Origin: Saprospiraceae bacterium
GTDB lineage: Bacteria; Bacteroidota; Bacteroidia; Chitinophagales; Saprospiraceae
Assembly: GCA_020436935.1 (NCBI GenBank)
Contig: JAGQWX010000004.1
Location: 1 to 53,126, forward strand
Length of the DNA stretch: 53,126 nucleotides
Direction of reading: 5' to 3'
Shown here piece after piece: positions 1 to 8,077 of this stretch. The number at the start of each line of letters is the position of its first letter. The first letter of the stretch is position 1. Below the pieces are notes generated by a model, which was not told the origin of the DNA, did no database searches, and saw only the letters and a list, made by a program, of their open reading frames with translations. A program made the position numbers and the translations under genes.

Positions 1-1
1 T

Positions 2-223
2 CCAGTGTATGCAATCAAACATAGAAAGATTGCGGCCACGAGGGGCCAAAAGAAAGCAACGATGGCCATCGGACACAAAATCTTAATTGCTGCCTACCAT
101 GTATTGAGAGACAAGGTCCCTTGGGCCATAAATCCACAGGACCCACAAGTGACTTACTTACGCCGTATGAAGAAAATTGAAAGACTGGAAAATCAATTAA
201 AGCAATTAAAACAAACATCTTAA
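2..223 (+). CDS. IS110-family transposase, C-terminal fragment (cut by window edge)
   Basis: The reading frame is open from the first bases of the window to a TAA at 221-223, so only about the last 73 residues are visible. The pattern (HRKIAATRGQKKATMAIGHK, then a basic and amphipathic tail) resembles the C-terminal end of IS110/IS116-type transposases, where an Arg/Lys-rich 'RGxKKA..AxAHK' stretch follows the transposase_20 domain. IS110 enzymes are DEDD-type recombinases guided by a structured non-coding RNA. The tail (from about residue 55) is a Lys/Leu/Gln-rich probable coiled coil. The GTG at 5 is not taken as the start, because the family protein is normally several hundred residues long. 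The call rests on a short stretch; whether the element is intact cannot be judged here. Confidence 0.72.
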   Translation, partial: PVYAIKHRKIAATRGQKKATMAIGHKILIAAYHVLRDKVPWAINPQDPQVTYLRRMKKIERLENQLKQLKQTS

Positions 224-382
224 TTTAAAAGGTCGTCCTTTTTTTGGTGGTTAAACTCCCCGTAAATAAAACTGATAACAGATGTTTTGCACCAACAGTT
301 GTCACCAAGCATAGCTTGAGTACGTAGAAAAAATTAGCAACTTTTGTTTTCCTTTCTACTATCTATTCGCTGGGACTTTCAG

Positions 383-415
383 AAAAAAAAGCGATCACCG
401 AAAAACGATGATCGC
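383..415 (-). terminator. Rho-independent terminator of glutamine synthetase
   Basis: Read on the minus strand, a 10-base stem (GCGATCATCG pairing with CGGTGATCGC, one G-U pair) with a five-T loop is followed directly by eight T residues. It lies 34 bases after the glutamine synthetase stop codon, so it should end that transcript and isolate it from the IS110 fragment. Confidence 0.85.
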
Positions 416-448
416 AATTTCATATAATAAAAAACTAAACTTAGATTC

Positions 449-1459
449 TTATCCTACAGTTTTCACTGTTTTGATGATTCTGGCTGCTACTTTGTATGGA
501 TCTGCAGCAGAGTTTGGTCTTCTGTCTTCCAGGTAACCCTTCCATCCTTTTTGTGCAGCTACAATTGGAATTCTAATTGATGCTCCTCTATCAGAAAGAC
601 CATAGCTGAAATCATGGATAGAAGCAGTCTCGTGCTTACCTGTCAATCTAAGGTGGTTGTCTGCACCATATACTGCGATGTGCTCAGCAACTACAGGTCT
701 GAAAGCTTCACAAACTTTATCAAACACTGCTTTGTCCCCACAAGTTCTCAACAAAGTGTTGGAGAAGTTGGCGTGCATACCGCTACCGTTCCAGTCCAAA
801 TCACCCAATGGCTTACAGTGCCAGTTTACTGCAACACCGTAAGATTCACCAATTCTTTCCAATAGATATCTTGCAATCCAGATCTCATCACCGGCTTGCT
901 TTGCACCTTTTGCAAAAATTTGGAATTCCCACTGACCTGCAGCAACCTCAGCGTTGATACCTTCAACATTTAGTCCTGCGTCGAGACATGCATCCAAATG
1001 CTCCTCAATGATTTCTCTACCGAATGCATTTTTAGCACCTACTGAACAGTAGTAAGGGCCTTGTGGGCCAGGGAAACCATTTGCAGGGAAACCTAAAGGC
1101 TTGTTGGTCTCAGGATCCCAAAGGAAATATTCCTGCTCAAAACCAAACCAGAAGTCATTGTCGTCATCTTCGATTGTAGCCCTACCATTGCTTGGGTGTG
1201 GAGCGCCATCAGCAGACAAAACTTCACACATTACCAGGTATGCACTATTTCTCTGAGGATCAGGAACACAATAAACTGGTTTCAAAATACAATCAGAAGA
1301 TCCTCCCGGTGCTTGATTGGTAGAAGAACCATCAAATGACCAGTTTTCCAAATCTTCAACTTTACCAGAAAAGTCTTTGACAATTTTTGTCTTACTTCTC
1401 AGTCCTTGTGTTGGCTCACTTCCGTCAAGCCAAATGTACTCTAGTTTAATTTTTGACAT
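449..1459 (-). CDS. glnII: Glutamine synthetase, type II (GSII)
   Basis: This 336-residue protein makes glutamine from glutamate, ammonia and ATP in the cytoplasm. Its length and motifs fit the compact, eukaryote-like GSII family rather than the roughly 470-residue GSI or 700-residue GSIII. The N-terminal beta-grasp holds the 'DGSSTNQA' segment (about residues 43-50). The metal-binding 'FGFEQEY' motif is at 105-111, 'EVAAGQWEFQI' follows near residue 170, and the nucleotide/glutamate region 'NGSGMHANFS' comes later. The start is the ATG at 1459; no better upstream ATG is seen. It appears monocistronic: a strong terminator follows, and a 242-base AT-rich spacer lies upstream. A CAAATGTA box at 1502-1509 (TACATTTG on the coding strand) fits the -7 consensus, but no good -33 partner is placed. 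No PII-type or adenylylation gene is adjacent. Confidence 0.95.
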   Translation of the reverse strand: MSKIKLEYIWLDGSEPTQGLRSKTKIVKDFSGKVEDLENWSFDGSSTNQAPGGSSDCILKPVYCVPDPQRNSAYLVMCEVLSADGAPHPSNGRATIEDDDNDFWFGFEQEYFLWDPETNKPLGFPANGFPGPQGPYYCSVGAKNAFGREIIEEHLDACLDAGLNVEGINAEVAAGQWEFQIFAKGAKQAGDEIWIARYLLERIGESYGVAVNWHCKPLGDLDWNGSGMHANFSNTLLRTCGDKAVFDKVCEAFRPVVAEHIAVYGADNHLRLTGKHETASIHDFSYGLSDRGASIRIPIVAAQKGWKGYLEDRRPNSAADPYKVAARIIKTVKTVG

Positions 1460-1701
1460 CGAATCTTATTTTTAATTGCTAACTATAGAAAAATTATACA
1501 ACAAATGTAAAAAGTGTCAAGCAAAAATTGGCCTTACTTTTTGTTGTGGCCTTGTGACTTCTAAAATGCATTTTTATAACACAAATGTCTAATAATCAAA
1601 TATTTGCATGTTTTGCGATTGTTGTCTTTAGTGTTATTTGAATATTTGAGTATGTGAATTTTACAACAATCTCCTCCAAATATTTTTAGAAATTATCACG
1701 C

Positions 1702-2202
1702 CTACGTGGCCTTCAAAGCTTCGAAGTAGCCGGTTTTTTTATTCTTCCTCACATTATCCCAATCAAAACAGTAGCCATTCATGCTGATATATACTCCTGC
1801 TGGCTTGGATTGTACGAACGCAAGTGCCGCCCCCAGGTTAAAAAAACCATCGGAGGAGGTTCCAAACGCGTAGGGTATCATTGCTCCTGTGATCACAATC
1901 GTTTTAGCCAGTCCCTCCTTAGCAAGATATTTAGCAGTTTCTACCATTGTATCCGTGCCATGAGTGACTATGATTTGCTCTGTGGGACAATCTTCAATTT
2001 GCTCCAGCAAATATTTTCGATCTTCTTCTTTCATTTCAAGACTATCTATCATCATCAAAGTCTTTACATCAATGTCAAGAATACATCTTCCTCTCTGAAA
2101 CATATCCGGTAAGTGGGTATTTTTAAAATAAAGTATACCATTGATAAAATCATATTCTTTATCAAATGTGCCACCTGTGACGAATACCTGAATAGGATAC
2201 AT
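1702..2202 (-). CDS. Short asparaginase-domain protein
   Basis: This 166-residue protein matches only the N-terminal catalytic half of L-asparaginases. It has 'VTGGTFDKEY' with the candidate nucleophile Thr12 and 'THGTDTM' (80-86), the second Thr/Asp catalytic motif. 'VITGAMIPYAFGTSSDGFFNLG' follows, cut here for length to the region near residues 104-125. Full asparaginases have about 330 residues and a second Rossmann-like domain that completes the active site. That domain is absent, and the reading frame ends cleanly with 'EALKAT'. Short single-domain asparaginase-like proteins exist in other bacteria, so this need not be a broken gene. It starts 9 bases after the large secreted protein upstream, so the two are probably cotranscribed. 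Amidohydrolase activity is inferred, not certain. Confidence 0.8.
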   Translation of the reverse strand: MYPIQVFVTGGTFDKEYDFINGILYFKNTHLPDMFQRGRCILDIDVKTLMMIDSLEMKEEDRKYLLEQIEDCPTEQIIVTHGTDTMVETAKYLAKEGLAKTIVITGAMIPYAFGTSSDGFFNLGAALAFVQSKPAGVYISMNGYCFDWDNVRKNKKTGYFEALKAT

Positions 2203-2211
2203 AATTCAATT

Positions 2212-4473
2212 TTATTTTAACAATAAGACTGACCCGGTTTTTTGAAATGATTTGGGTTCTGCCTTTTCATCAAGACCGACAAAACTATACAAATAAGTAT
2301 AAACTCCTGGCGTGCACTCCTGGCCATTAAATTTCCCATCCCAAACCGGCTTGATTTCATCACTTTCAAACATAAGATTTCCCCAGCGGTCATAAATGAG
2401 GATACTTCCCGCCAAAACATCTTCTACTATTGGCGCAAATTGCCCATTCAGACCAGGATCACCAATCTTAATGGTATTTGGGAATAGTACAAATGGCGCA
2501 CAAGCGGTCAAAATATCGATCGATTTTCCATTAATACACCCATTTGTGTCTTCCACCAATAGCGCTATCGGCTGCGCCTTTTCGAAAGTATGAATTGCAC
2601 TGGTCTGTCCATCCGACCATTGATAAGCAAAAAATTCTCCTGCATTCAATGTCAGAAGACTATCCCTATTGCAAAAAATATACTTTTCGACCAAATCAAC
2701 TTCAGGCAAAGGGTAAACTATCACATTGGTTGATGATGGAAAAGATTCACAGCCAAAATAATTGCCAATCACGGCATACGATCCGGTGTAAGTTGCGTCT
2801 ACACTGTCTGCTACAAATATCTGTTCATTTGAAGTGTGCCCATTTGGACCTGTCCAGGAATATTTTACATCTTCCACATCATTGGCAACAAGACTTAAAT
2901 TTTTTCCAAAGCACAATTCAGTATCCGGGCTGATTTCCAATAATTTCCTACGTGAAATAATAATATCTTGTTCAAAATAGCTGGTGTCATTAAGACATCT
3001 GTCAAAGAGTTCAAGCTTTATGTTGAAACTCCCCGTGTCAGGAAACCTTCTGGAATAATTTGCATATGTGGAGGTTTCTCCGTTTTCAAACTCCCACTTG
3101 TACCTGAATCTTATGGTATCTTCTCCGCCCAAGAAGCTGATTTCTTCTCCTGCACAACCACCATCAATGATGGGATTTTGATTGATGGATTTGTAGGAGG
3201 CCCCACCGCCATACGCATAAGATTCTGCATTTCCAAAGCCAAAGGCGTAGGCTATGACTCCACATCCGGCTGAAAAAATATTATGAGTTCCAGCCTGGAC
3301 CCTCACAGTAATATAACTGTATTTCTGATTGCCTGGCACGGGAATGATGGTTCCATAATCTGTTAACTTTTTACCATCCAATTCAACATTGCTGGCATCC
3401 TCAGTGAGCATTATGATCGAGATAAAGTTTTCTTCTATGTTTTGCAAGGAAGAGTTAAACATGACCACTGAGTCGCGGGTTTGCTCAATGCTGTTGAGCA
3501 CCAGCATGGCAGGATCACCGTTGGCATTGTTGGAAGAGCACGTTCTGCCTGGAAAAAGTTTGGCCACCATCACGGGCTTTTCTGATGAAATGTAGACAGG
3601 CTCAGAAACATTGAATTCATAGGCTTGGCCTCGATCAATCGAAATGGTATTGGTATTTGTTCCTGTTATGTTGACTTTGGTACCATTTTCGGAGGCGAGA
3701 ATTCTGATTTTTTCATAACTGAGCTTAGAAGGAACGCTGATGTATTGTTTCCCCCAGGTTTCAACAGGTGGCATGATCTCCAGCAGATTATCCCAGTTGG
3801 GACATCCGGCAGGTATCTCTGTCCAAGCGTTTCCTGAATAAACTGCTACCGGTTTTGAAGACGTAATGTATGAACCGGTAAAATCTTCCCGCTGGTAGGC
3901 CTGTACCTGATAAGTCTGCCCACGTTGCATCAAGATCGAATAAGTTGACCCCGCCCTCCTGCCACTTATAGTCTGGCTATTGGGCTTGATGTTTACCTCA
4001 GTGTCATCAGCTGTCGCAACAATGACAAATTCAGAAGGATAAAATCTACCCATGTTGCTGAAGCCATTATAATTCATCGTAAAATATTCTTTCCCCAAAA
4101 CATTGATAGGTAATACTATGGATGCATCTGATCTTAAATTTGAATGTTGGTGCATGTAAACAGATATGGGCAACTCACTTTGCACTTGTATGCCTAAATT
4201 CTGGATGGCTTCAGAGCCAATGTTTTCTGCCTCGGTTGGAACTCTAATGATGGTCACCTGATTTGCAGCAACGTTAAAACCTACACTCCAGTTGATGCCC
4301 GGCATGCTTACGACGCCTTTAGTGTCAAATCTGGAAGTAATCATCACCGCCATCGTATTGGCTCGACTATCCACATGTTCCATAAATGATAGCCAAAACT
4401 CTTTTCCTTCATTGGACTGAGCACTCGCAGACACTGCCATCCAAAGTAATATGTAAGCCAAAAGCTTTTTCAA
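2212..4473 (-). CDS. Secreted IgGFc-binding-like protein with T9SS type-B C-terminal domain
   Basis: The 753-residue protein begins with a signal peptide (MKKLLAYILLWMAVSASAQ). The N-terminal half (about 20-430) resembles the bacterial version of the IgGFc-binding protein N-terminal domain: 'GKEFWLSFMEH', repeated 'VYSGNAWTEIP' and 'SSKPVMVAKLFPG' style strands. A PKD/Ig-like region (about 435-655) includes 'YKWEFENGET' and 'DTGSFNIKL'. The last ~90 residues form a CHU_C/type-B sorting domain with 'FPNTIKIGD', 'IYDRWGNLMFES', 'WDGKFNGQECTPGVYTY'. By family knowledge such proteins are exported by Sec and then T9SS to the surface or medium. The ligand is unknown. A -7-like box at 4527-4534 is the only promoter hint. 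It is divergent from mqnC and is followed by the short asparaginase. Confidence 0.88.
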   Translation of the reverse strand: MKKLLAYILLWMAVSASAQSNEGKEFWLSFMEHVDSRANTMAVMITSRFDTKGVVSMPGINWSVGFNVAANQVTIIRVPTEAENIGSEAIQNLGIQVQSELPISVYMHQHSNLRSDASIVLPINVLGKEYFTMNYNGFSNMGRFYPSEFVIVATADDTEVNIKPNSQTISGRRAGSTYSILMQRGQTYQVQAYQREDFTGSYITSSKPVAVYSGNAWTEIPAGCPNWDNLLEIMPPVETWGKQYISVPSKLSYEKIRILASENGTKVNITGTNTNTISIDRGQAYEFNVSEPVYISSEKPVMVAKLFPGRTCSSNNANGDPAMLVLNSIEQTRDSVVMFNSSLQNIEENFISIIMLTEDASNVELDGKKLTDYGTIIPVPGNQKYSYITVRVQAGTHNIFSAGCGVIAYAFGFGNAESYAYGGGASYKSINQNPIIDGGCAGEEISFLGGEDTIRFRYKWEFENGETSTYANYSRRFPDTGSFNIKLELFDRCLNDTSYFEQDIIISRRKLLEISPDTELCFGKNLSLVANDVEDVKYSWTGPNGHTSNEQIFVADSVDATYTGSYAVIGNYFGCESFPSSTNVIVYPLPEVDLVEKYIFCNRDSLLTLNAGEFFAYQWSDGQTSAIHTFEKAQPIALLVEDTNGCINGKSIDILTACAPFVLFPNTIKIGDPGLNGQFAPIVEDVLAGSILIYDRWGNLMFESDEIKPVWDGKFNGQECTPGVYTYLYSFVGLDEKAEPKSFQKTGSVLLLK

Positions 4474-4563
4474 TATTGCGTTTTATTGTGATCAGCAATG
4501 TCTCGGGTGAAGGTGTAATGCAAGATCAAATATAATTAATGACATGGATTATCCTATGCATCG

Positions 4564-4595
4564 TTTGTATTTTGAACATTGGCAAATTACCTTTG
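4564..4595 (+). promoter_or_regulatory. Bacteroidota-type promoter of mqnC
   Basis: TTTG at 4564-4567 and TACCTTTG at 4588-4595 are separated by 20 bases, matching the TTG / TAnnTTTG (-33/-7) consensus known for this phylum. The predicted start of transcription is near 4602, giving a leader of about 37 bases before the mqnC ATG at 4639. Confidence 0.6.
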
Positions 4596-4638
4596 TTGTC
4601 ATTATCATTCTTAGCCCCGCCTTAAACGAAATGAACGG

Positions 4639-5787
4639 ATGAACAATAACTTGCAAGACCTTTATCAGAAAGCATATCAATTGGAACAATTAACCGCAGA
4701 AGAAGGCTTGTTTCTTTTTGAAAATGCTCCCACTTCTGCCTTAATGGCTCTGGCTGATGCACTGAGATACATCCATAAACCTTTAAAAGAAGTTACCTGG
4801 ATCATTGACAGAAACAGCAATACTACCAACGTGTGTATTGCCAACTGTAAATTCTGCAACTTCTACCGAAGACCCGGGCACGAAGAGTCGTACGTCACCA
4901 CCATAGACGAATACAAGGTCAAGATTGAAGAAACTTTCAAATACGGAGGAGAACAGTTGTTGCTCCAGGGAGGTCATCATCCAGATCTTGGTTTGGATTA
5001 TTATGTTGATTTATTTTCGAACCTTAAGGAATTGTATCCAAATCTGAAGCTTCACGCATTGGGACCGCCAGAGGTAGCCCATATTGCTAAAAGAGATGGT
5101 CTCAGTCATGAGTTTGTACTGCAATCTTTGAAAGACGCTGGTCTGGACTCATTCCCTGGTGCGGGGGCGGAAATATTGTCGGACAGAGTAAGGAGACTGA
5201 TATCCAAGGGCAAATGTGGTTCTCAGGAATGGCTTGATGTCATGAGAGCAGCGCACAGAGTTGGGCTGACTACTTCTGCTACCATGATGTTTGGGCATAT
5301 AGAAACAAATTTGGAACGCATGCAACACCTGGTCGATATCAGGCAGGTACAGAATGAAAAACCAAAGGACGCCGTTGGATTTTTAGCCTTTATTCCCTGG
5401 CCATTTATGGATGAAGACACCATTCTCAAAAAGCTGAAGAGAGCCCGTAATACCGTGACAAGTGATGAATACATACGAATGATAGCGATGAGCAGGATCA
5501 TGCTGCCCAATATCAAAAATATACAGGCATCATGGCTTACAGTAGGTAAAAGAGTTGCCCAGGTTTGCTTGCACGCCGGGGCCAATGACTTTGGAAGCAT
5601 CATGATTGAGGAAAATGTAGTTTCCGCGGCTGGAGCGGCATTCCGGTTCACTGCCAGCGGAATTCAAGATGCCATAAGGGAAGCTGGATTTACACCCCGC
5701 TTGAGAGACCAGCAATATGAATACAGAGCACTCCCTGAACATACCATCAATCAGGATCTTGACAAGAGCGTAATGATCGTTGATTGA
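4639..5787 (+). CDS. mqnC: Cyclic dehypoxanthine futalosine synthase (radical SAM)
   Basis: This 382-residue radical SAM enzyme belongs to the futalosine route to menaquinone, where MqnC cyclises dehypoxanthine futalosine. The 4Fe-4S motif CxxxCxxC is C66-C70-C73, within 'NVCIANCKFCNFYRRPGHEE'. MqnC-like hallmarks are 'LLLQGGHHPDLGLDYY' (about 110-125), 'LHALGPPEVAHI', 'SFPGAGAEIL' and the late 'GSIMIEENVVSAAGA'. MqnE shares the fold but differs in these motifs, so MqnC is preferred. The start is ATG 4639; another ATG at 4631 is out of frame. The gene has a good promoter, ends one base before the ATG of the purine nucleoside phosphorylase, and no other mqn gene is in view. Confidence 0.9.
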   Translation: MNNNLQDLYQKAYQLEQLTAEEGLFLFENAPTSALMALADALRYIHKPLKEVTWIIDRNSNTTNVCIANCKFCNFYRRPGHEESYVTTIDEYKVKIEETFKYGGEQLLLQGGHHPDLGLDYYVDLFSNLKELYPNLKLHALGPPEVAHIAKRDGLSHEFVLQSLKDAGLDSFPGAGAEILSDRVRRLISKGKCGSQEWLDVMRAAHRVGLTTSATMMFGHIETNLERMQHLVDIRQVQNEKPKDAVGFLAFIPWPFMDEDTILKKLKRARNTVTSDEYIRMIAMSRIMLPNIKNIQASWLTVGKRVAQVCLHAGANDFGSIMIEENVVSAAGAAFRFTASGIQDAIREAGFTPRLRDQQYEYRALPEHTINQDLDKSVMIVD

Positions 5788-5788
5788 T

Positions 5789-6619
5789 ATGAAAGAAATT
5801 GTCGATTTAGACCAATTAAAGGAAAGCACCTCATTTGTAAAGTCCAGATTTGCCCAATCTGCTAAAACAGCAATTGTTTTAGGAACCGGACTAGGTAGCC
5901 TCGAACAAGACTTTACTCTTGTAGAAAGCATAAAGTATAAGGAAATCCCTCATATGCCGTCAAGTACCACCGAAAGTCATAAAGGTGCTTTGATTTTGGT
6001 ACAAAAGGATGATGGATTTTATATCCTTGTCTCCGGCAGATTCCATATTTATGAAGGGTATTCAGCTGCTGAGAGTACTTATATGATCCATTTGCTCCAC
6101 GCCATTGGTGTAGAAAATTTGATCATCACCAATGCTGTCGGTGGCGTAAACCCACATTATGAAGAAGGAGAGCTGGTAATGATAACTGACCACATCAATT
6201 TATTCCCAGATCATCCCCTGAGAGGGAAAAACCATGAAGCTTTAGGACCGAAATTTCCTGATATGTCTGTAGCCTATGATTTGAGCTTGCGCGCATTGGC
6301 TAATGAAGAAGCAAAAAGTATGAGCCTAAAACTGATGGAAGGAATATATTTTGGCTGGGCAGGTCCGTCATTGGAGACTCCTGCTGAGTATAAAATGATT
6401 CATGTCCTGGGTGCAGACGTGGTGGGTATGTCTACGGTTCCGGAAGTCATTGTTGCCAATTATTATGGAATGAAGGTGCTTTGCTTTTCTGTGGTGTCCA
6501 ACGTTTGTTTCCCCCCCGGCAGAATAAAGTTTACTACGGTGGAAGATGTTATTTCAGTAGTGACAAAGAGTGCAGGCAAGTTAAATCAATTGATATTGAA
6601 GATTTGTTTACGACTTTGA
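5789..6619 (+). CDS. Purine nucleoside phosphorylase (trimeric PNP-I family)
   Basis: The 276-residue protein phosphorolyses purine nucleosides such as inosine and guanosine to the base and ribose 1-phosphate. The family pattern is clear: 'VLGTGLGSLEQDF' (phosphate loop, about 31-43), 'GRFHIYEGYS', 'NAVGGVNPHYEEGELVMITDHIN', split here into recognisable blocks, 'AGPSLETPAEYKMI' with the base-binding Glu, and 'VGMSTVPEVIVA'. 'SNVCF' stands where mammalian-like enzymes have the base-contacting Asn. The frame is open from a TTG at 5780, but the ATG at 5789 follows the mqnC stop by one base and gives the usual N-terminus. Coupling to mqnC suggests shared expression; a direct role in futalosine metabolism is speculative. 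Confidence 0.9.
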   Translation: MKEIVDLDQLKESTSFVKSRFAQSAKTAIVLGTGLGSLEQDFTLVESIKYKEIPHMPSSTTESHKGALILVQKDDGFYILVSGRFHIYEGYSAAESTYMIHLLHAIGVENLIITNAVGGVNPHYEEGELVMITDHINLFPDHPLRGKNHEALGPKFPDMSVAYDLSLRALANEEAKSMSLKLMEGIYFGWAGPSLETPAEYKMIHVLGADVVGMSTVPEVIVANYYGMKVLCFSVVSNVCFPPGRIKFTTVEDVISVVTKSAGKLNQLILKICLRL

Positions 6620-6803
6620 AGAATAAAAAGTATGATCAATGAGCCTACTTGTGAGGGTATCATTTGATATAAAAAAGGCTAATTATAGTAATGAACACTT
6701 TTCGGGGTGGACTCATTAAACAAATGCGTATTTTCGTGCGATTTTTAAACCGATTGAAACACTTTTAGACATTTCTTGTTGAAGTTATATAAACACATAT
6801 TGT

Positions 6804-7946
6804 ATGATTGCAGACGCGATTGAAAACCTACAAATGATCGAGGAAGCTGCGAGGGAGTTTTCCCAAAGCAGAATTTTACCCAATGTAATGGAATGGGATG
6901 AAACCCAGCATTTTCCACGTGAATTATTCAGAGAGATGGGAGCATTGGGATTTACAGGCATCCTTGTTCCTGAACAGTACGGTGGAGCAGGATTGGGATA
7001 CCATGAATATGTCAGTATCCTTGTAGAAATATCAAAAGTCTGCGGATCTATTGGACTTTCTGTTGCTGCGCATAATTCACTGTGCACCAATCACATCCTG
7101 GCTTTCGGAAGTGAAGAAATCAAAATGAAATACCTTCCGGAACTGGCAGGAGGAAATTTCCTGGGAGCCTGGGGTTTGACTGAAGCCAATACCGGAAGTG
7201 ATGCGATGAGGATGTCTACGGTGGCTTTAAAAGATGGAGATTATTATGTTTTGAATGGTGCGAAAAACTGGATAACACATGGAAAATCATGCGACGTTGC
7301 AGTTGTCCTCGCAAGAACCGGTGATCTCCTGGATTCTAGAGGTATCAGTGCTTTCGTCGTAGAAAAGGGCACTCCAGGATTCTATGGAGGTAAAAAAGAG
7401 AATAAATTGGGGATGCGGGCCTCTGAAACAGCAGAAATGATTTTTGAGAATGTACGAATTCACAAAAGTCAGATGTTGGGAAATGAAGGAGAAGGATTCA
7501 TTCAGGCAATGAAGATTCTCGACGGGGGCAGAATCAGTATTGCAGCATTATCTCTCGGTATTGCCAAAGGAGCGTATGAAGCTGCATTGAAATACAGTAA
7601 GGAAAGACAGCAATTTGGACAACCAATCTGCAATTTTCAGGCGATTTCATTTAAATTGGCAGATATGGCAACAAAAATTCAGGCTGCTGAACTGCTGGTA
7701 AGGAATGCTGCAGAATTAAAAAACAACCACCAGCCTGTAACCAAAGAATCTGCAATGGCAAAATACTTCGCTTCTGAGGCATGTGTTGAAATTTCAACCG
7801 ACGCGGTTCAGATATTTGGTGGATACGGTTATACCAAGGATTATCCTGTTGAGAAATTCTACAGGGATTCTAAATTATGCACCATTGGAGAAGGGACTTC
7901 GGAGATTCAAAAGTTGGTCATTAGCAGGCATATTCTCAAAGATTGA
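6804..7946 (+). CDS. Acyl-CoA dehydrogenase
   Basis: This 380-residue FAD enzyme performs the alpha,beta-dehydrogenation of acyl-CoA in beta-oxidation or branched-chain catabolism, in the cytoplasm. The domains are in the usual order: N-terminal helical domain (about 1-115), a middle beta domain with 'GLTEANTGSD' and 'NGAKNWITHG', and a C-terminal helical domain with 'ALKYSKERQQFGQPI' and 'FGGYGYTKDYPVEKFYRD'. The short-chain type catalytic Glu is in 'IGEGTSEIQ' near the C-terminus. Substrate length cannot be told from sequence; the family resemblance is to butyryl/short-chain enzymes. No electron-transfer flavoprotein gene is next to it. It is a single transcription unit, with a strong terminator 40 bases downstream. 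Confidence 0.93.
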   Translation: MIADAIENLQMIEEAAREFSQSRILPNVMEWDETQHFPRELFREMGALGFTGILVPEQYGGAGLGYHEYVSILVEISKVCGSIGLSVAAHNSLCTNHILAFGSEEIKMKYLPELAGGNFLGAWGLTEANTGSDAMRMSTVALKDGDYYVLNGAKNWITHGKSCDVAVVLARTGDLLDSRGISAFVVEKGTPGFYGGKKENKLGMRASETAEMIFENVRIHKSQMLGNEGEGFIQAMKILDGGRISIAALSLGIAKGAYEAALKYSKERQQFGQPICNFQAISFKLADMATKIQAAELLVRNAAELKNNHQPVTKESAMAKYFASEACVEISTDAVQIFGGYGYTKDYPVEKFYRDSKLCTIGEGTSEIQKLVISRHILKD

Positions 7947-7986
7947 CATTATTATTTTTTTAAATATCAAGATTTACAGAATTGGA

Positions 7987-8025
7987 GTTGCAAGTAATCA
8001 ATATTACTTGCAACTTTTGTTTTTT
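7987..8025 (+). terminator. Rho-independent terminator after acyl-CoA dehydrogenase
   Basis: A perfect 12-base stem (GTTGCAAGTAAT / ATTACTTGCAAC) with loop CAAT is followed by TTTTGTTTTTT. It sits inside the apparent upstream extension of the next reading frame (open from TTG 7982). This argues that the DoxX-type gene starts further down, at ATG 8078. Confidence 0.9.
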
Positions 8026-8077
8026 ATTAACAGAAAAGCAAGGCTTTATTGCTATTTTTGTCCCACAAATACGAGAC

